DNA of 64,000 bases from Oscarella lobularis (lineage: Eukaryota > Porifera > Homoscleromorpha > Homosclerophorida > Oscarellidae). Under the pieces are notes generated by a model, which had not been told where the DNA came from, ran no database searches, and saw only the letters and a program-made list of their open reading frames with translations. Position 1 is the stretch's first letter, and the number at the start of each line of letters is the position of its first letter. The stretch is taken from assembly GCF_947507565.1 (NCBI RefSeq), contig NC_089186.1:1984001-2048000 (forward strand), read 5' to 3'. Of the stretch, positions 1 through 11,490 are shown piece by piece. The position numbers and the translations under genes are program-made.

Positions 1-1531
1 TGTCTATACGGGAATCCTCAAGCCTCACGACCGCATCATGGGTCTCGACTTGCCACACGGAGGCCAGTACGTCACTCCTAGATATATATATATTATGTGA
101 TCTATATTTTTTGCCTAGTTTGAGTCACGGATACATGACGGAAACGAAACGAGTGTCGGCGACGTCTGTTTACTTTGAATCGATGCCGTATCGACTCAAT
201 GTAGCTGGGTTTAATTAATAAATTGGGTGGATTATTTTGATTTGATTTTGAGGTGGAAACGGGGCTCATTGATTATGAGACATTGCGTCAGAATTCAAAG
301 CTATTCAAACCGAAGATCATTGTAGCGGGAACGAGCGCCTATTCCCGTCTCATTGACTACAAGCAAATGAGAGAGGTGAAGCCAAGGGGGTCCCTCCCTA
401 AAGGGGGAGACCCTAATATCAATAATTTAGATCTGCGATGACGTCAATGCTTATCTGATGTGCGATATCGCTCACATCAGCGGTCTCATGGCGGGAAACG
501 TGATTCCAAGCGCTTTCGATTACGCAGACATCGTAACCACGACAACGCACAAAACGCTCAGAGGCCCAAGGTCTCAAAAAAAAACAATTACATATAAATA
601 TATATTTCATATTTTTTCTCTAGAGCTGGCTTGATCTTCTACAGGGTCGGAGTCAAAGGAAAAGACAAGAAAGGAGCTGGTTAGTATCAAAAGTCCATCA
701 TATAGCGTGACCCCATAAAGATTATCCTACAAAGATATCATGTACAATCTTGAGAGGCCAATCAATTCCGCTGTGTTTCCGGGTCTTCAAGGGGGCCCTC
801 ACAATCACTGCATCGCCGGCGTCGCCGTCGCTCTCAGACAAGTACGTCGCCGTAATAAATACTATTGATTTATTGATTTTTCTTAGGCGGCCTCACCAAT
901 GTTTCACGAGTATCAGAAGCAAATTTTGACGAATGCCAAAGCACTGGGAAAGTGTCTCATCGATTTGGGATACACCATCGTTTCCGGGGGAACGGACACG
1001 CATCTCGTTCTCGTGGACCTCAAACCCATAGTAAATAATTTAATCAAATAATATTATTTATTGATTTTTTGTCTAGGGTTTTGATGGGTCACGTGGGGAA
1101 TTTGTTTTAGAGCAGTGCGCTATTACTGTCAATAAGAATACGACTCCCGGTGATAAGAGTGCCTTCAATCCGAGTGGACTGAGACTCGGTGAGTGTCACG
1201 TGTATCGTCAATAAATAATATCTATTTATTTTATCTGTTGTAGGCGTGCCCGCTCTCACGTCGCGAAATTTCAAGGAACCGGATATGGAAAAGGTTGTCG
1301 AATTCATTCACAGGGCCATTCAACTTGGAAAGGACGTCCAGAAAAAAACGAGTCAGCATAATTAATAATTAATAATTATATGTCTATTTTATTGATTCTT
1401 TAGAAACGTTGAAGGACTACAAGGAGTTCTTGATGGAGGACGAAGAAACGAAGAAGCGTTTGGAGAGTCTGAAAAAGGACGTGGAAGAATTCAGCTGTCA
1501 GTTTCCTATGCCAGGTTTTGATGAGCGCTAG
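1..1531 (+). CDS. SHMT: Serine hydroxymethyltransferase, copy 1 (5' end outside window)
   Basis: PLP enzyme that interconverts serine and glycine and charges tetrahydrofolate with a one-carbon unit. The window opens inside an exon reading [20 protein letters not shown], which is deep in the family fold, so the N-terminus is missing. Exons then give the [12 protein letters not shown] segment, the PLP-lysine motif [10 protein letters not shown] (near 545-560), the [15 protein letters not shown] loop (near 765-815), and the C-terminal SGLRLG and FPMPGF blocks, ending at TAG 1529-1531. Introns are 45-120 bp with GT-AG ends; one between 682 and 738 must be removed to keep GADIMYNL in frame. All expected family blocks present in the window are intact. 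It lies head-to-tail with a second SHMT gene starting at 2191, from which it differs clearly but with the same exon plan. Cytosolic or mitochondrial form cannot be decided without the N-terminus. Confidence 0.93.
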
Positions 1532-2190
1532 GGCCTATAGTATAGGGTCATGGAAATTGTGCACGACGCCTGTTAGTCTGTTGAATTTTTTCTTATGTGT
1601 ACTGTATTGTATGCATAATCCTCCTTTGAGAATCATGGGATCCGTTGTACGTGACGCGCGCGCTAGCGTAGAATTCTTTCATAACTTTTTCGGGCGAGAG
1701 CATCGTGATATCTAATTGGGTCTGAATGCGACGTTTTTTTCCCCTTCTCCGCCACGACAAGATTTTTAATGGTACAGTAGAGAGGGTGATCGTCGGTCTC
1801 CGGGGGGTCCGAACATATGCATGTAGTAGGAAGGGTAGGAAGTTATTCATGGAACCGGATGCGCAGGAATATACAATATCAGGATAACGCGCGTGCCGCG
1901 ATTCGCAGTCTTGTCGCCCGAAACTCTAACCCCTTAACAACGAAGATCTTTGATAAATGTTCGCTCAACGGACAGAAGCCGAGCCCTTCTTGGGGGTAAA
2001 TTCAATTTAGCATATAGGAGGCTGTATGCGAAGAAACTAATTGCTCAACTTGATTCAATTATGATTTTTGACTTTTTCGTGACGCGATCTCCTTTTGTTT
2101 TGTCCCCATGACCATAGTGTCCGTTTTACAGTTCAAGCTGTCGAAACGCGGGCGTAGGCCCAACCCACGCGGCAATACGGGTACTCAATA
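1532..2190. other. Intergenic spacer between the two SHMT genes
   Basis: About 660 bp holding the 3' flank of copy 1 and the promoter/5' UTR of copy 2. Open frames here are short and unlike any family I know. No RNA gene, repeat or clear TATA box was seen. Confidence 0.5.
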
Positions 2191-4360
2191 ATGACCTCAA
2201 CGAAGCTCGCTCGTTTTCTTATTCCCTCGCTTTGTACGAAGCCCCTGCTTCGATCGCGAGTCAGCGCATCACTGGGGGTCCTCGAAAGAGCAATTATCGT
2301 TCCTCTTTAGCCCGTTTACGCGTCGGCATCTCAATGGACCGGCCAGGAGCCACTCGAACTCGATGACCCGGAAGTGTTCCAGCTCATACAGGAGGAGAAA
2401 CGTAGTCAAGTCGCCGGACTCCAGCTCATCGCTTCCGAAGTAAGAAAAAAATTACCATATGAAAAATAAATAGTTTTAATTAAATCGTATCTTATTAGAA
2501 TTTTACGAGTCGAGCCGCTTTGGAAACCATGGCGACGTGTCTCACTAACAAATATTCGCGGTTAAGGTAATTAATTAATTATTGGGAGATTCTGCATCAG
2601 ATGACGTCATATACTATAGATATTACGCTGGTAATTGGCACGTGGACGACATTCAACAATTGTGTCAAAGACGCGCTCTCAAAGCCTTTCGTCTCGATCC
2701 GAGCAAATGGGGAGTCAACGTACTAACATATTCAGGTAAATAAAATCAATACTTTTTAAAAGTCACGTGAGGTTTTTATGTTTTATTTTTCTAAGGGACT
2801 CCTGCTAATTTTGCTGTCTATACGGGAGTTCTCCAGCCTCGCGATCGTATCATGGGACTCGATTTGCCTCACGGAGGACAGTGAGTGGCTCCTGTATAAA
2901 TAATCATGTGAGGGATTAATTGTATTGTTTTTTTAGTATGAGTCACGGATACATGACGGAAGCGAAGCGAGTCTCCGCTACATCTGTTTACTTTGAGACA
3001 ATGCCATATCGACTCAACGTATGAGGATTCAAATGAATAGCTATGGTTTTAATTAATTATTGATTGATTTTTAGGTGGAAACTGGGCTGATTGACTATCA
3101 GGCGTTACGTCAGAAGGCAAAGCTATTCAAGCCGCGAATCATAATCGCTGGAACGAGCGCCTATTCTCGGCTCATTGACTATAAGGAGATGAGAGAGGTA
3201 GGATAGGGGGAGGGGTCCCTTATCAAGAGTCTAATATAATTGATCCTTTAGATCTGTGATGACGTCAATGCTTATCTACTATGTGACATTGCTCACGTTA
3301 GTGGTCTCATGGCTGGAAACGTCATTCCAAGCGCTTTCGATTACGCAGACATTGTAACCACGACAACGCACAAATCGCTGCGAGGGCCAAGGTATCAATA
3401 AACATGACGCATACCGGATTTTATTTTTGTATTTTATTTAGAGGTGGGTTGATATTCTATCGGATTGGGGCTAAGGGAAAAGATAAGAAAGGATCTGGTT
3501 GGTGTCCAAGACACCACTCTAATATCCTTAGGGAGTATTGGCCTTTAGATATAATGTACGATCTCGCGGAGCCAATCAATTCCGCTGTGTTTCCGGGTCT
3601 CCAAGGGGGTCCTCACAATCACTGCATTGCCGGCGTCGCCGTCGCTCTCCGACAAGTTTGTATATGCTAGAATTAAATTATTGAAATATTTATCTTTCTT
3701 TCTTTCTTAGGCTATGACGCCCATGTTTCACGAGTATCAGAAGCAGATATTGAAGAACGCGAAAGCACTGGAAAAGCGTCTCGTCGAATTTGGATATACG
3801 ATTGTATCAGGCGGAACGGACACGCATCTCCTCATCATAGATCTCAAACCCATAGTAATCAACATAGGTATCTTATATTAATAATTTATTTATTTATTTA
3901 TTTCTGCTAGTGTTTTGATGGGTGGCGCGGGGAATTTCTATTGGAACAGTGCTCTATTGGCATCAATAGAAGCGCAACTCCTGATGACGAAACCATTTTA
4001 AATCCAACTGGTATAAGACTCGGTAAGTGTGGATTATTAAAATAATTTTTGTATTGATTTTATTTTATAGGTGTGCCTGCTTTAACTTCTCGAAATTTCA
4101 AGGAAAATGATATGTATAAAGTTGTCGACTTAGTTCACAGAGCAATTCAAATTGGATTAGACGTTCGGAAAAAGACGAGTGAGCATTGTCACGTGACGAT
4201 AAATATTGGGATTAATTAACTCGATTTTTTAGATACTTTGAAAGAGTTTAGAGACTTTGTTTTGGAAGACTCTGAAACGAGGAAGCGCGTAGCGAAGTTG
4301 AAACACGAGGTGGAGGAATTTAGTAGTCGTTTCCCTATGCCAGGTTTCGATGGGCGTTAG
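2191..4360 (+). CDS. SHMT: Serine hydroxymethyltransferase, copy 2, probable mitochondrial form with a short deletion
   Basis: Full-length paralogue of the upstream gene. The chosen ATG (2191) opens a basic, hydroxylated leader ([20 protein letters not shown]) typical of a mitochondrial presequence; a stop in that frame is removed by a small intron of 33 or 51 bp ending at about 2311. The mature part begins with [12 protein letters not shown] and continues through [26 protein letters not shown], the PLP-lysine motif [10 protein letters not shown] (near 3360-3380), [11 protein letters not shown] and FPMPGF, stopping at TAG 4358-4360. Odd point: where the family has YSEGYPGxRYYGG, the joined exons here read YSRLRYYAGN, so the EGYPG loop is lost and the conserved glutamate with it. 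C-terminal exons are also more diverged than in copy 1. It may be a specialised or weakened enzyme; alternatively a different splice at 2566-2625 could change the loop, although I found none. Confidence 0.88.
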
Positions 4361-4498
4361 ATCAATCTATTCAGAGTGCGAAGGTCTAATTACGTCATTA
4401 GGTTTAATTAACACGTGATTTGCGCACTTCCCGTATATCCTTTTGAAGGATTCGCACGTTGTCTTTCTTCTCCGCCTCTCTGTTTCTAAAACGACTCA

Positions 4499-7400
4499 AT
4501 GGCGACGGGTTCATATCCATCACCGAAATCAAAACGAAGTCGAGCGGTAAGACAGCGCTGAATCGACGTTAGAGACGCCGACACGTGGAGATTCTCCCCA
4601 AAGGATTCGGCGGCGACGAACGTCGTCTTTCAAAAAGGCCACGTGTCGCGTCACAAGCGCGGTCAAGTGATCGGAACGGGCGGCATATTCCACGGCTGCA
4701 CGGTCTGGTTTACCGGTAAGACATTCATCGAATCGTTTTTTTCCCAAAGAGCGTAAAGCGCGGGCGTGGTGACGTCACCACGTGACGCCGCGCCTCGAAT
4801 TGAATGAAATCGTTCGCCAGGCCTTTCGGGCGCCGGAAAGACGACGCTGAGCTTCGCGATCGAAGAATACCTCTGCAACAAGGGAATACCCGCCTACGGA
4901 TTGGACGGCGACAACGTGCGAACGGGCTTGAATCGAAATCTCTCCTTTTCGCCGGACGATCGCGAAGAGAACATTCGTCGCGTCGGCGAAGTCGCGAAAC
5001 TCTTCGCCGACGGCGGAATCATCGCGCTGGCGAGCTTCATTTCGCCGTACGCGAAGGTGAGCGAACGGAAAAGGGGGCGTGGTCCAGTCTCTATTTTGAG
5101 ACGCGCGCGCGTTTTTTAGAGTCGAGAACGCGTGCGAAAGATACACCAGGACGCCGATCTGCCCTTTTTTGAAATCTACATCGACACTCCCCTGGAAACG
5201 TGCGAGAAACGAGATGCAAAGGGTCTCTATAAGAAAGCGAGAGCTGGGCTCATATCAGGTATGAAGAAGAAGAAGAGGACGTCGAATTAATACATTTAAT
5301 TGACTTTTTTCTCTAGGTTTTACTGGAATCGATTCGGCGTACGAAGTGCCGGAGAATCCGGATTTGATTGTGAAAGCCGGCGAGTCGACTGTGAGCGAAT
5401 GCGTTCAACAAGTTCTCAAATTATTAGAGGAAAAGGTTTCGGAGAAAAAAAACCGGAGGTAATTTTGAATTATTGTTTTTTTTTATTTAGGGCGTTCTTC
5501 CGTTTTCCGCTCTTGATGACGTCTACGAACTCTTCGTGAGCGACGATCAAGTAGAAATGGCCAAAGAAGAGGCGAAGATGCTTCCTTCTATTAATTTAAC
5601 CAAGGTGAGGATGAAGACGACTCCCCAAATAAATAGTTGATACGTCTAAGTATATCCACGAGTGTCTGAATAGTTCCTTTGACCCTTTGTAGGAGAGAGG
5701 CATTCCCCTTTGATACGTTTATCTTTATTCATAAGTGTCTGGGTCTTACTTTAATAGCAGTTCTTTGTCTCCTTTCCCTATTGGAGTTTCTATATCTAGT
5801 CTTTGTATGCAGACCCTTTGACTTTATTCAAGAGTGTCTAGATCTTTCTTTCTTTTGATAGTAGTTCTTTGTATGGGAGAGCTAGACTTCCTCTCCTATT
5901 GGGGAGTTGCTAAGAGTGTCTGGGTCCAACGTCGATTAGTTTCTTTTTATCCGGACCATTTTTGGAAGAGAGGCACTGTGTATTGTAGTTCTTTGTATAT
6001 GATAATGTCTTTGATTGAGTCCCATGTCTTCTCTGAGACTCTCTTGTTTTTTTAGCTTGACCTTCAATGGGTTCAAGTTTTATCTGAAGGCTGGGCTACG
6101 CCTCTGAGAGGATTCATGAGGGAGAAAGAGTTGCTTCAGTGTCTCCATTTCGGAACCGTTACAGACGGTACAACGCCCCCGCATTAGGGCAAAAGAATCA
6201 AAAATCATTAAAATTTAATCTCCAGGTGGAACGACGAATCAATCCGTTCCCATCGTCCTGCCAATATCCGGCGAAGACAAATCGAAATTGGACGGCGTCG
6301 AAGCGTTCACATTGAAATACGAAGGAAAGAACATCGCGATTATGAGAAACCCGGAAATCTACGAACACCGCAAGGAAGAGCGATGCTCCAGACAATGGGG
6401 AACGTCCAATCAAGGCCACCCATACGTCAAAGTAAAGAATAAATAAGAAAAAAGGTTCAATTTTATTGATTTTTTTTCTAGATGGTCTACGAGTCCGGTG
6501 ATTGGCTCGTCGGCGGCGATCTAGACGTTCTAGAACGAATTCGCTGGGACGACGGATTGGATGAGTATCGTAAGACGCCGCTGGAGTTGCGCGCCGAGCT
6601 GAAGAAACGCGGCGCCGACGCCGTCTTCGCTTTCCAACTGCGCAATCCCGTTCACAACGGCCACGCTCTTCTCATGACCGACACGCATAGAATGTTACTA
6701 GAGAAGGGATACAAGTAAGAAGAAGAAGATATAGAGTACTTAGTTTTATTTTCTTCTTTTCGAGGAATCCCGTTTTGTTGCTTCATCCGCTCGGCGGGTG
6801 GACGAAAGCGGACGACGTTCCGCTTCCCGTTCGAATACGTCAGCATCACGCCGTCTTAGAGGAAAAGGTCTTGGATCCGGAGAAGACGATCTTGGCCATC
6901 TTTCCGTCGCCTATGATGTACGCCGGGCCGACGGAAGTGCAGTGGCACGCCAAGGCGAGAGTCGCCGCCGGCGCGACGTTCTATATCGTCGGACGGGATC
7001 CCGCCGGCATGCCGCATCCGGATACGAAGGAGAATCTCTATAACGCTGATCACGGAAGAGAGGTAAGAATCAGAGCTTTGGGTCCTATGCATAAGATAAG
7101 ATAGCCAACACAGTCACCTCTTTGTACGTAGCGAAGCCCTATGTACAGTAGATGAATAGTCTCATGGTTAGAGCAGAGACAGGAACGCACACGTTGTCCT
7201 AGAGAAGAGATGAGGCGGCGTGGGTAGCGGTAAAATTAGAGACACTACAGTACACACGGCCCTTGATATGTCAATGTCCCATAGCGTACATATTCAGACA
7301 CATGACTCCGTATAAATATCTTTCCGTACGCTCTCGCTACTTATACTCGTTTAGTTACTGATTTATTTAATCGTAAGGTTCTCCAAATGGCTCCCGGTCT

Positions 7401-7623
7401 CACGCAATTGGAAATCGTTCCATTTCGCGTGGCCGCTTATAACACCAAGTTGGGTCGCATGGATTTCTACGATCCCGAGCGAAAAGAGGACTTCCTCTTC
7501 ATATCCGGCACGAAAATGCGGCATCTCGCTCGCACAGGCCAGGATCCGCCTGACGGCTTCATGGCCCCGACGGCGTGGAAAGTTCTCTCCAACTATTACA
7601 AGTCTCTACAAAAGGAGAATTGA
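4499..7623 (+). CDS. PAPSS: Bifunctional 3'-phosphoadenosine 5'-phosphosulfate synthase
   Basis: Makes PAPS, the universal sulfate donor, in two steps. The N-terminal APS kinase domain (about 4600-5440) shows the P-loop GLSGAGKTT split by an intron, [10 protein letters not shown], and FISPYAK. The C-terminal ATP sulfurylase domain (about 5490-7620) shows [11 protein letters not shown], the nucleotide motif [10 protein letters not shown] (near 6637-6665), [10 protein letters not shown] and FISGTKMR. The start ATG at 4499 gives [16 protein letters not shown] before the first intron, a usual length and basic character for the animal enzyme, which can enter the nucleus. The stop is TGA 7621-7623. 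Domain order kinase-then-sulfurylase is the animal one. About eleven exons; two introns are far longer than the rest (5609-6054 and about 7063-7378). No missing catalytic motif was seen. It follows SHMT copy 2 by 138 bp on the same strand. Confidence 0.95.
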
Positions 7624-7742
7624 GTAGGACAAGTGCGCGCGCGCTAGCAGTCTTCCCCCCTGCACACTCCCCAGTCAAATCATTTCATTAATTATTATTA
7701 TTATTATTATTCGGTCTAGTAGAAGTCTTCTCCTTCTGTTGT

Positions 7743-8587
7743 TTAATTGTTCGTGAATTTTATGTGTTTCGCTTTGGGCATCGCCAAAGATTCCTATATC
7801 GAAAAAAACGTGTGCCTTATATGAATATTCTGGTATGTACTTACGTAGCCGGGGAACTCGTAGCTTATTCCCAATGCGTCGAGTTTGCTTCGCTTCTTCT
7901 GCTCTCTTTTCACGAGTCTTTCTACTTGTTTGTTGAATTCAACTGCCGTCTTGGCCTATATAAGAGTGAGACATTTATTTATTTATTGATTGATTTATTG
8001 ATTCTTACTTTGTTGTGACGGGCTATTGCGATTGATCGTTTCGATATTCGTCGAAAGGGTCTATCCCAGCCTTTAAACGTAGCCGGATGCACGCGTTCTT
8101 TCGGTATAAAACTGCCTTTATATAGAGAATACGTTATCGCTGCTAATTTTTTATTGATTTTTTCTATAGACATTTTAATAGGCGGCCCCACATGATGTAG
8201 TTGTTCATCGTCGATGCGGCGATTTTCGCCACTTCGTCGTATTCGAATTCGACGAAAGCGTAGCCTCGGCTATTCGCGGTCTAAAAACACGTGATGACTA
8301 ACGCACGTGAGTCGAAAAGTTTGACGACGATTTTTCACCTTTCTGCTTCGGGCTAGACGAACGCGCGTCACTCTTCCAAACTGGGAAAAGAATCCGCGCA
8401 TTTCGTCTTCGTAGAAACCGTGCGGAATGTGTCCGAGATAGATCACGCCTCGGCTCATCGGCTCCATCTCGTCGTCCTAAGTAATCCAAGGCATAAATGC
8501 GGGGTCCTAAATGCGTGCATTTGCTATTGTGCAAAGTATCGCTACCTCGATAACGGCTGCGCGTCGCTTCTTCGACAATCGCCCCAT
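7743..8587 (-). CDS. NIFK: NIFK/Nop15-like nucleolar RRM protein
   Basis: Small single-RRM protein, by family a nucleolar ribosome-biogenesis factor that binds pre-rRNA (and in vertebrates the Ki-67 FHA domain). Five exons read from the minus strand: [14 protein letters not shown]; an RRM exon with RNP2 [10 protein letters not shown] and [19 protein letters not shown]; an RNP1 exon [16 protein letters not shown] with [14 protein letters not shown]; then [15 protein letters not shown]; and a basic coiled tail [23 protein letters not shown] ending [12 protein letters not shown] and TAA at 7743-7745. The order and spacing of these blocks match the family end to end, including the D/SYEFP-like tail. 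The start ATG (8587) is 151 bp from the divergent SLC35B1 start, so the two probably share a promoter. I see no sign of decay. The alternative name Nop15 is the yeast homologue. Confidence 0.85.
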
Positions 8588-8738
8588 AATGTCCTCAATC
8601 GTATTCGGGACCTAGCGTCACGTGATAATTCAACGAATAAGAAACGTACGCGTGTTCTTTTGTATGAAACTTGGCGATTATTGCCAAAGTTTCAATAGAA
8701 ACGACTTGACGGTTCATCGCAGATCGATAGTGTGCGTC
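8588..8738. promoter_or_regulatory. Divergent promoter between NIFK-like and SLC35B1 genes
   Basis: Only 151 bp separate the two start codons. It contains the E-box CGTCACGTGATA near 8619-8630. No TATA box is evident for either side. Role is inferred from position. Confidence 0.5.
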
Positions 8739-10139
8739 ATGAGCGACCGATCGAAGCTTCTAATATGCTTTTCGGGCATATTTTTCTCCTATCTCGCTTT
8801 CGGCGTCTTCCAGGAAAAGATGTAACATCGAAAGGGCGTCGAAATGCGATTTAAGTATTCCAATGTTATTGCAGAACGCGCGGATCCTACGGAGACGACG
8901 ACAAAAAGGAGAAATTCGCCTTCTTCTTCTTCCTCGTCTTTTTCCAGTGCGTAGCGAACGCAATCGTAGCAAAAATAGGCAAGACAGAATAAACGCTCGT
9001 CGAAAACGACTCGAATCGCTTCTCTTTTACAATCGCAGCTCTCTGGGCGGGGGCGGGGTCGCGGGGCGGAAGCGGAAGTGATAGAACGCCGACGAGATTC
9101 TACGCGATATGCGCTCTTTCATATATGGGAGCCATGCTGGCGAGCAATTCCAGTCTAAAATACGTCAGCTATCCAACACAAGTATAAAGTCTCATAATTA
9201 TTAATTAATTAATTAATTACATATATGTTCTTTTTGTTTAGGTTTTAGGGAAATCTTGCAAGCCGATTCCAGGTTTTCTGGGTACTTGAATTATTTGAAT
9301 AATTTTATTTTTTTATTTTAGTTATGCTTTTGGGCGTTGTTTTCTTGCGAAAACATTATCCTCTGGCCAAGTATTTGGTCGTGCTTTTAATCGTATCAGG
9401 CGTGGCTCTCTTTCTCTATAAGGATGTGAGTTAATTAATAAATAAAAATTATTTCCTCGCCCATGGATCGTTTTTTTCTCCCCAGCGTGGTCACGCCCAC
9501 AATGAACCCACTGAAGGATTCGGATGGGGAGAAGTACTTCTGGTAAATTATTTATTATTATTATTTATTATTTATTATTATTATTTATATACCTTGTTTT
9601 TTTCTTATGTGTTCTAGTTTGTATCTCTCTTCCTGGACGGACTTACAGGCGTCTTTCAGGACAAACTACGAAGCTATCACGCCGGATCATTTGATATGAT
9701 GCTCAATCTCAATCTATGGTCAATACTAATCCTTCTTCCAGGTGAGAAAATTAATTAGTCTATTTATTTATTTATTTATCTTTGATTTTAGTATTGGTTG
9801 TGACTGGGCAGGGCCTCGTGGCTCTTTTATTCATTTCTCGACATTCTGATATACTGTATCATCTTTTAGCGTTTGGATTCCTTAGCGCCTTGGGCCAGGT
9901 AAGAATCCCAATTAATTAATTACTATTAATTCTAATTATTTATGTTTTAGATTTTTATCTTTCAAACGATACAGAGTTTTGGTCCTTTGACTTGCTCTGT
10001 TATCACGACGACTCGAAAATTCTTCACGATTTTGTGTTCCGTCGTCTGGTTTGGAAATCATCTTCTTGGACGTCAATGGTTTGGCGTCTTCCTCGTCTTT
10101 CTTGGACTCACGGTGGAAAATCTGGGGAAAAGTCGGTGA
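8739..10139 (+). CDS. SLC35B1: SLC35B1-type ER nucleotide-sugar/ATP exchanger
   Basis: Ten-helix drug/metabolite-superfamily transporter of the ER membrane; the mammalian homologue brings ATP into the ER lumen in exchange for ADP. Exons give [105 protein letters not shown] and [19 protein letters not shown], all strong family blocks. Termination is at TGA 10137-10139 after VENLGKSR, so the dilysine ER-retrieval tail known in vertebrates is not obvious. The intron after AIVAKI (donor 8979) begins with GC in the strong context ATAG/GCAAG, so it is a GC-AG intron. Start ATG chosen at 8739 because it gives the usual short cytosolic N-terminus. No damage seen. Confidence 0.93.
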
Positions 10140-10889
10140 TGGTGAAAGGTGCGACTCAGCGTGCTAAATTTTATTTATTGGACCTATTGTATTGCGTCAT
10201 CAGGGTTTGTGCTACGACAGTTAGCGCACTTTAGAAATTGCGTCACTCGCAAAAATGCTCCGACCTCGTGCGTGTTGAAGCTCGTCGTTCGCGCTTTTTA
10301 CGTCGGTACAGGTGAGTTTTTTGGTCGGTTCGGCGCCCGATCTTCACCCTTCGTGCGTTTCTTCGCCGCGAATCGCCCAGTTCGCGCTCCTCGCGTCGAA
10401 TTTTAAAGACGCGATCCGAGCAACTATTCCTACGCGTTTTTTCGAAGCCGACAGCTACCGCAGAGTAATCGGCTTGTGCGAAAAGATCGTTGGGGGGCCC
10501 TTTTTGGGGCGTTCGCGTGCGTTCCATTGCAAGTCACGTGGCACGTGTCTTCGCAGCACTGGAGCACTTCTTAAATACGCTTTTCCTTTCTTCCTTCGTT
10601 CCTACAGTCACCCATGCGAACACGCGAATGCTTCCAGCGCACGCGGGGGGCCCCCACGTCGAGTTGTCCTTCAAAAATGCATCTTTTCACCGCGATCGCG
10701 CGGCGAGAAGAGCTCCCAACTAGTGAGGCTCCCCCTCGGCTTGCCACGATACTCTGTAGTCTTTTGGTAAGAGCGTCTCTCGTTTTTTTAGTTGACTTCT
10801 CTGCAGATGATAGTCAGGATGAAAAGAAGAGACCTTTTTGGCACGAAGAATTGACTTTTTTTTGCATGTTCGTTTAGTGCATGAGAATA
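10140..10889. other. Unassigned stretch downstream of SLC35B1
   Basis: GC-rich sequence with CpG-rich patches. There are plausible splice-like signals (for example CAG/GTGAG near 10311 and CGCCCAG near 10381), and a frame near 10381-10520 has protein-like composition, but I recognise no family and could not build a gene. It may hold a UTR or a non-coding transcript. Confidence 0.4.
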
Positions 10890-10890
10890 G

Positions 10891-11061
10891 TTGCATGCGT
10901 TTTAGTTCGTTTGCTCTTGATCTCCAGGATATGGAGACAAGAGCAAGTAGGTTTGTCTTCATTAGGGACTTTGCTGCGCGTTTTTCGAGCGCGCTAGTCT
11001 CTAATGAAGCGAACCAACGCACGCGACGTAAATGGCGTATTATACGTCATTCTACGTCGCG
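10891..11061. repeat. Cluster of three hairpins within an imperfect outer inverted repeat
   Basis: Hairpin 1 (10911-10946) has arms TTGCTCTTG/CAAGAGCAA continued by TCTCC/GGAGA. Hairpin 2 (10958-11009) has arms CTTCATTAG/CTAATGAAG with further pairing inside. Hairpin 3 (11022-11061) has arms CGCGACGTA/TACGTCGCG and an almost continuous stem. Bases 10890-10910 pair imperfectly with 11010-11028 around hairpins 1 and 2, making a three-way-junction shape. It could be a structured RNA, a foldback element or a regulatory structure; nothing else identifies it. Confidence 0.6.
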
Positions 11062-11160
11062 TGCCGTTTCCGGCGCAAAAAGTAGGAGAAAGTATGACCA
11101 AATTTTTATTAAAAATATCCCGGATGTACAAATAAAAAATTTAAAAGTCCTCTCGTCTCC

Positions 11161-11188
11161 CCTTCCTCCTCCTCCTCCTCCCCTCATC
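11161..11188. repeat. CCT-rich microsatellite
   Basis: Short polypyrimidine run with consecutive CCT triplets next to the minisatellite that follows. Confidence 0.7.
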
Positions 11189-11261
11189 CTTGGTCGTTCC
11201 TGCGCTGCCACTTGACCCCCCTAGGAGGCCAAGCGGTGAGACTGAGACTGCAGTCCCCACA

Positions 11262-11490
11262 GTGAACTTTAACCCAAGTCCACAGGGGGTAGGCACATTA
11301 ACCTCCAGCCTCCAAGGAGGAAGACTTTGACCCAAGTCCCCAGGGGAGAGCACATTAGCCTCCAGCCCACAAGGAGGGAGACTTTAACCCAAGTCACCAG
11401 GGTGAACTTTAACCCAAGTCCACAGGGGAGAAGCTGATTAACCTCCAGCTCACAAGGAGGGAGACTTTGACCCAAGTCCCCAGGGTGATG
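11262..11490. repeat. 58-bp minisatellite, about four units
   Basis: Direct repeats of about 57-58 bp marked by ACCCAAGTC (at about 11271, 11331, 11388, 11411 and 11469) and by ACCTCCAGC followed by AAGGAGG. One copy is truncated to about 25 bp. Reading on the minus strand, one frame stays open through all copies, giving a repeated TWVKV-type peptide; this is the doubtful third exon of the putative gene described for 11269-12839. Confidence 0.85.

Noticed and set aside
7064-7378. Possible snoRNA in the long PAPSS intron
   Set aside because: No convincing C/D or H/ACA box pair with flanking pairing could be found by eye.
10243-10770. Overlapping frames of 85-152 codons on both strands
   Set aside because: No recognisable domain, conflicting frames, and GC-rich composition that favours long chance frames.
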